The notes under the pieces were generated by a model. The model was not told where the DNA came from, did not search any database, and saw nothing but the letters and a program-made list of their open reading frames with translations. This document shows, piece by piece, positions 63,451 through 64,000 of a stretch of DNA of 64,000 bases. Numbering within the stretch: position 1 is the stretch's first letter; each line of letters opens with the position of its first letter. Source of the DNA: JAEUOS01 sp040382235 (GTDB lineage: Bacteria > Pseudomonadota > Gammaproteobacteria > Burkholderiales > JAEUOS01); the NCBI GenBank assembly GCA_040382235.1, contig JBEIFV010000014.1, positions 3,688 through 67,687 on the forward strand. The letters are read 5' to 3'. Made by a program: the position numbers and the translations under genes.

Positions 63451-64000
63451 TCAGATCACGCAGTCGTAGGAAGTAATGCCGGCGCGCCGCACCATCGCAT
63501 CGAACACCTTTTGCTGCAATTGGCCGTGCGGATCGACTGAGCGATGCAGGCGATGCGAGCTGGCGGCGATGGCTTCAGGTGTGATGGCGCGATTGGGGCC
63601 GGGAATGGTGGCGGCGGCAAGCTGGATCTCGCAGGCGCGGTTGAGCGTGAACAGCAGGAAGAACGCCACCGGCAGGCTCTCTTCGCAAGCCAGAAGCCCG
63701 TGATTGCGCAGGATCAGGCAATGCTTGTCACCCAGGCTTTTGACCAGGCGCTCCTGCTCGTCGGTGCGGGTGGTGACGCCCTCGTAGTCGTGATAGGCGA
63801 TATCGCCGCACAGCTGCGCGCCGTAAAAGCTGTCGTAGGTCAGGCCCGCCTCCTTGCAGGCCACCGCCATGCCGGCGGTGGTGTGCACATGCATGATGCA
63901 GTGCGCGTCTGCGCGATTGGCATGGATCGCACTGTGGATCACGAAGCCGGCGCGATTGACGGTGTAGGGCGTTGGGTGCACCGGTTCACCATCGATGCCC
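63451..64000 (-). CDS. Class II aldolase/adducin-family protein, N-terminus off window
   Basis: The frame runs to the window edge, so the start is missing; 183 C-terminal residues are visible. The metal-binding HVHTTAGMAVAC and the later NHGLLACEESLPVAFFLLFTLNRACEIQLAA are characteristic of this fold. Its first His pair (H-x-H) and the H in RNHGLL would bind the metal. In such operons these enzymes act as aldolases or decarboxylases on catabolic intermediates. It is the first visible gene of the operon continuing to dctM. Confidence 0.9.
   Translation of the reverse strand, partial: GIDGEPVHPTPYTVNRAGFVIHSAIHANRADAHCIMHVHTTAGMAVACKEAGLTYDSFYGAQLCGDIAYHDYEGVTTRTDEQERLVKSLGDKHCLILRNHGLLACEESLPVAFFLLFTLNRACEIQLAAATIPGPNRAITPEAIAASSHRLHRSVDPHGQLQQKVFDAMVRRAGITSYDCVI

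Overview
The window is a high-GC chromosomal segment of a betaproteobacterium, most likely Burkholderiales or a near relative. Supporting signs are a GlcD/GlpC-type fused dehydrogenase with an N-terminal DUF3683-like region, the divergent glnE / yhdP-nitrilase-tldD-aroG neighbourhood, SapC- and TRAP-type genes, and phenylacetate (paa) genes. No plasmid, phage, insertion sequence, CRISPR, rRNA or tRNA was recognised. Two genes carry single-base frameshifts (12.8 kb and 24.87 kb), which may be real decay or draft-assembly errors.

Layout. 1-6.1 kb (mostly minus): end-truncated FAD/Fe-S dehydrogenase, periplasmic thioredoxin-like protein, an exported-looking CDGSH iron-sulfur protein and a YqaA membrane protein. 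6.1-8.5 kb (plus): ilvA behind an unusual promoter with a G10 tract, then a PhzF-like gene. 8.7-13.4 kb: ttcA and a FolM-like reductase (minus), a MidA-type methyltransferase and diheme cytochrome c (plus), a frameshifted YfcG-like GST and DUF2905. 13.6-14.8 kb: paaG-paaI; paaK lies apart at 22.0 kb. 14.9-21.9 kb: an envelope region with a FecR-domain protein, hydrolase, short-passenger autotransporter barrel, O-antigen-ligase-like protein and WecA-like transferase. 24.1-27.9 kb: frameshifted CoA-transferase, pduO, ECF sigma/anti-sigma pair and a cNMP-binding protein.

28.0-38.3 kb is a minus-strand run: yhdP, nitrilase, tldD, CHAD protein, PPK2, then aroG. Between PPK2 and aroG sits what reads as a complete attenuator: a promoter, a 26-codon ORF packed with Phe/Tyr/Trp codons, a terminator hairpin and a segment able to disrupt it. 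38.4-41.1 kb is glnE. 41.1-45.3 kb (minus) is a coupled operon ending in an MFS transporter and AzlCD exporter. 45.4-54.6 kb (plus) holds ilvE, a zinc-finger protein, waaF, an NTF2-like protein, yheT, algC/manB, SapC, an AhpD-like protein, a response regulator and an esterase. 54.6-57.8 kb holds an M48-like protein lacking a zinc ligand, a small protein and ybiB.

57.9-64 kb (minus) is a catabolic operon: class II aldolase (cut by the window end), MhpA-like flavin hydroxylase, DUF2783, DUF3237 and a DctPQM TRAP transporter behind its own promoter and a palindromic candidate operator. The set suggests uptake and ring hydroxylation of an aromatic acid. The best lead for something undescribed is the aroG attenuator, followed by the ilvA G10 promoter, the Tat-like CDGSH protein and the zinc-ribbon/HEAGH membrane protein.
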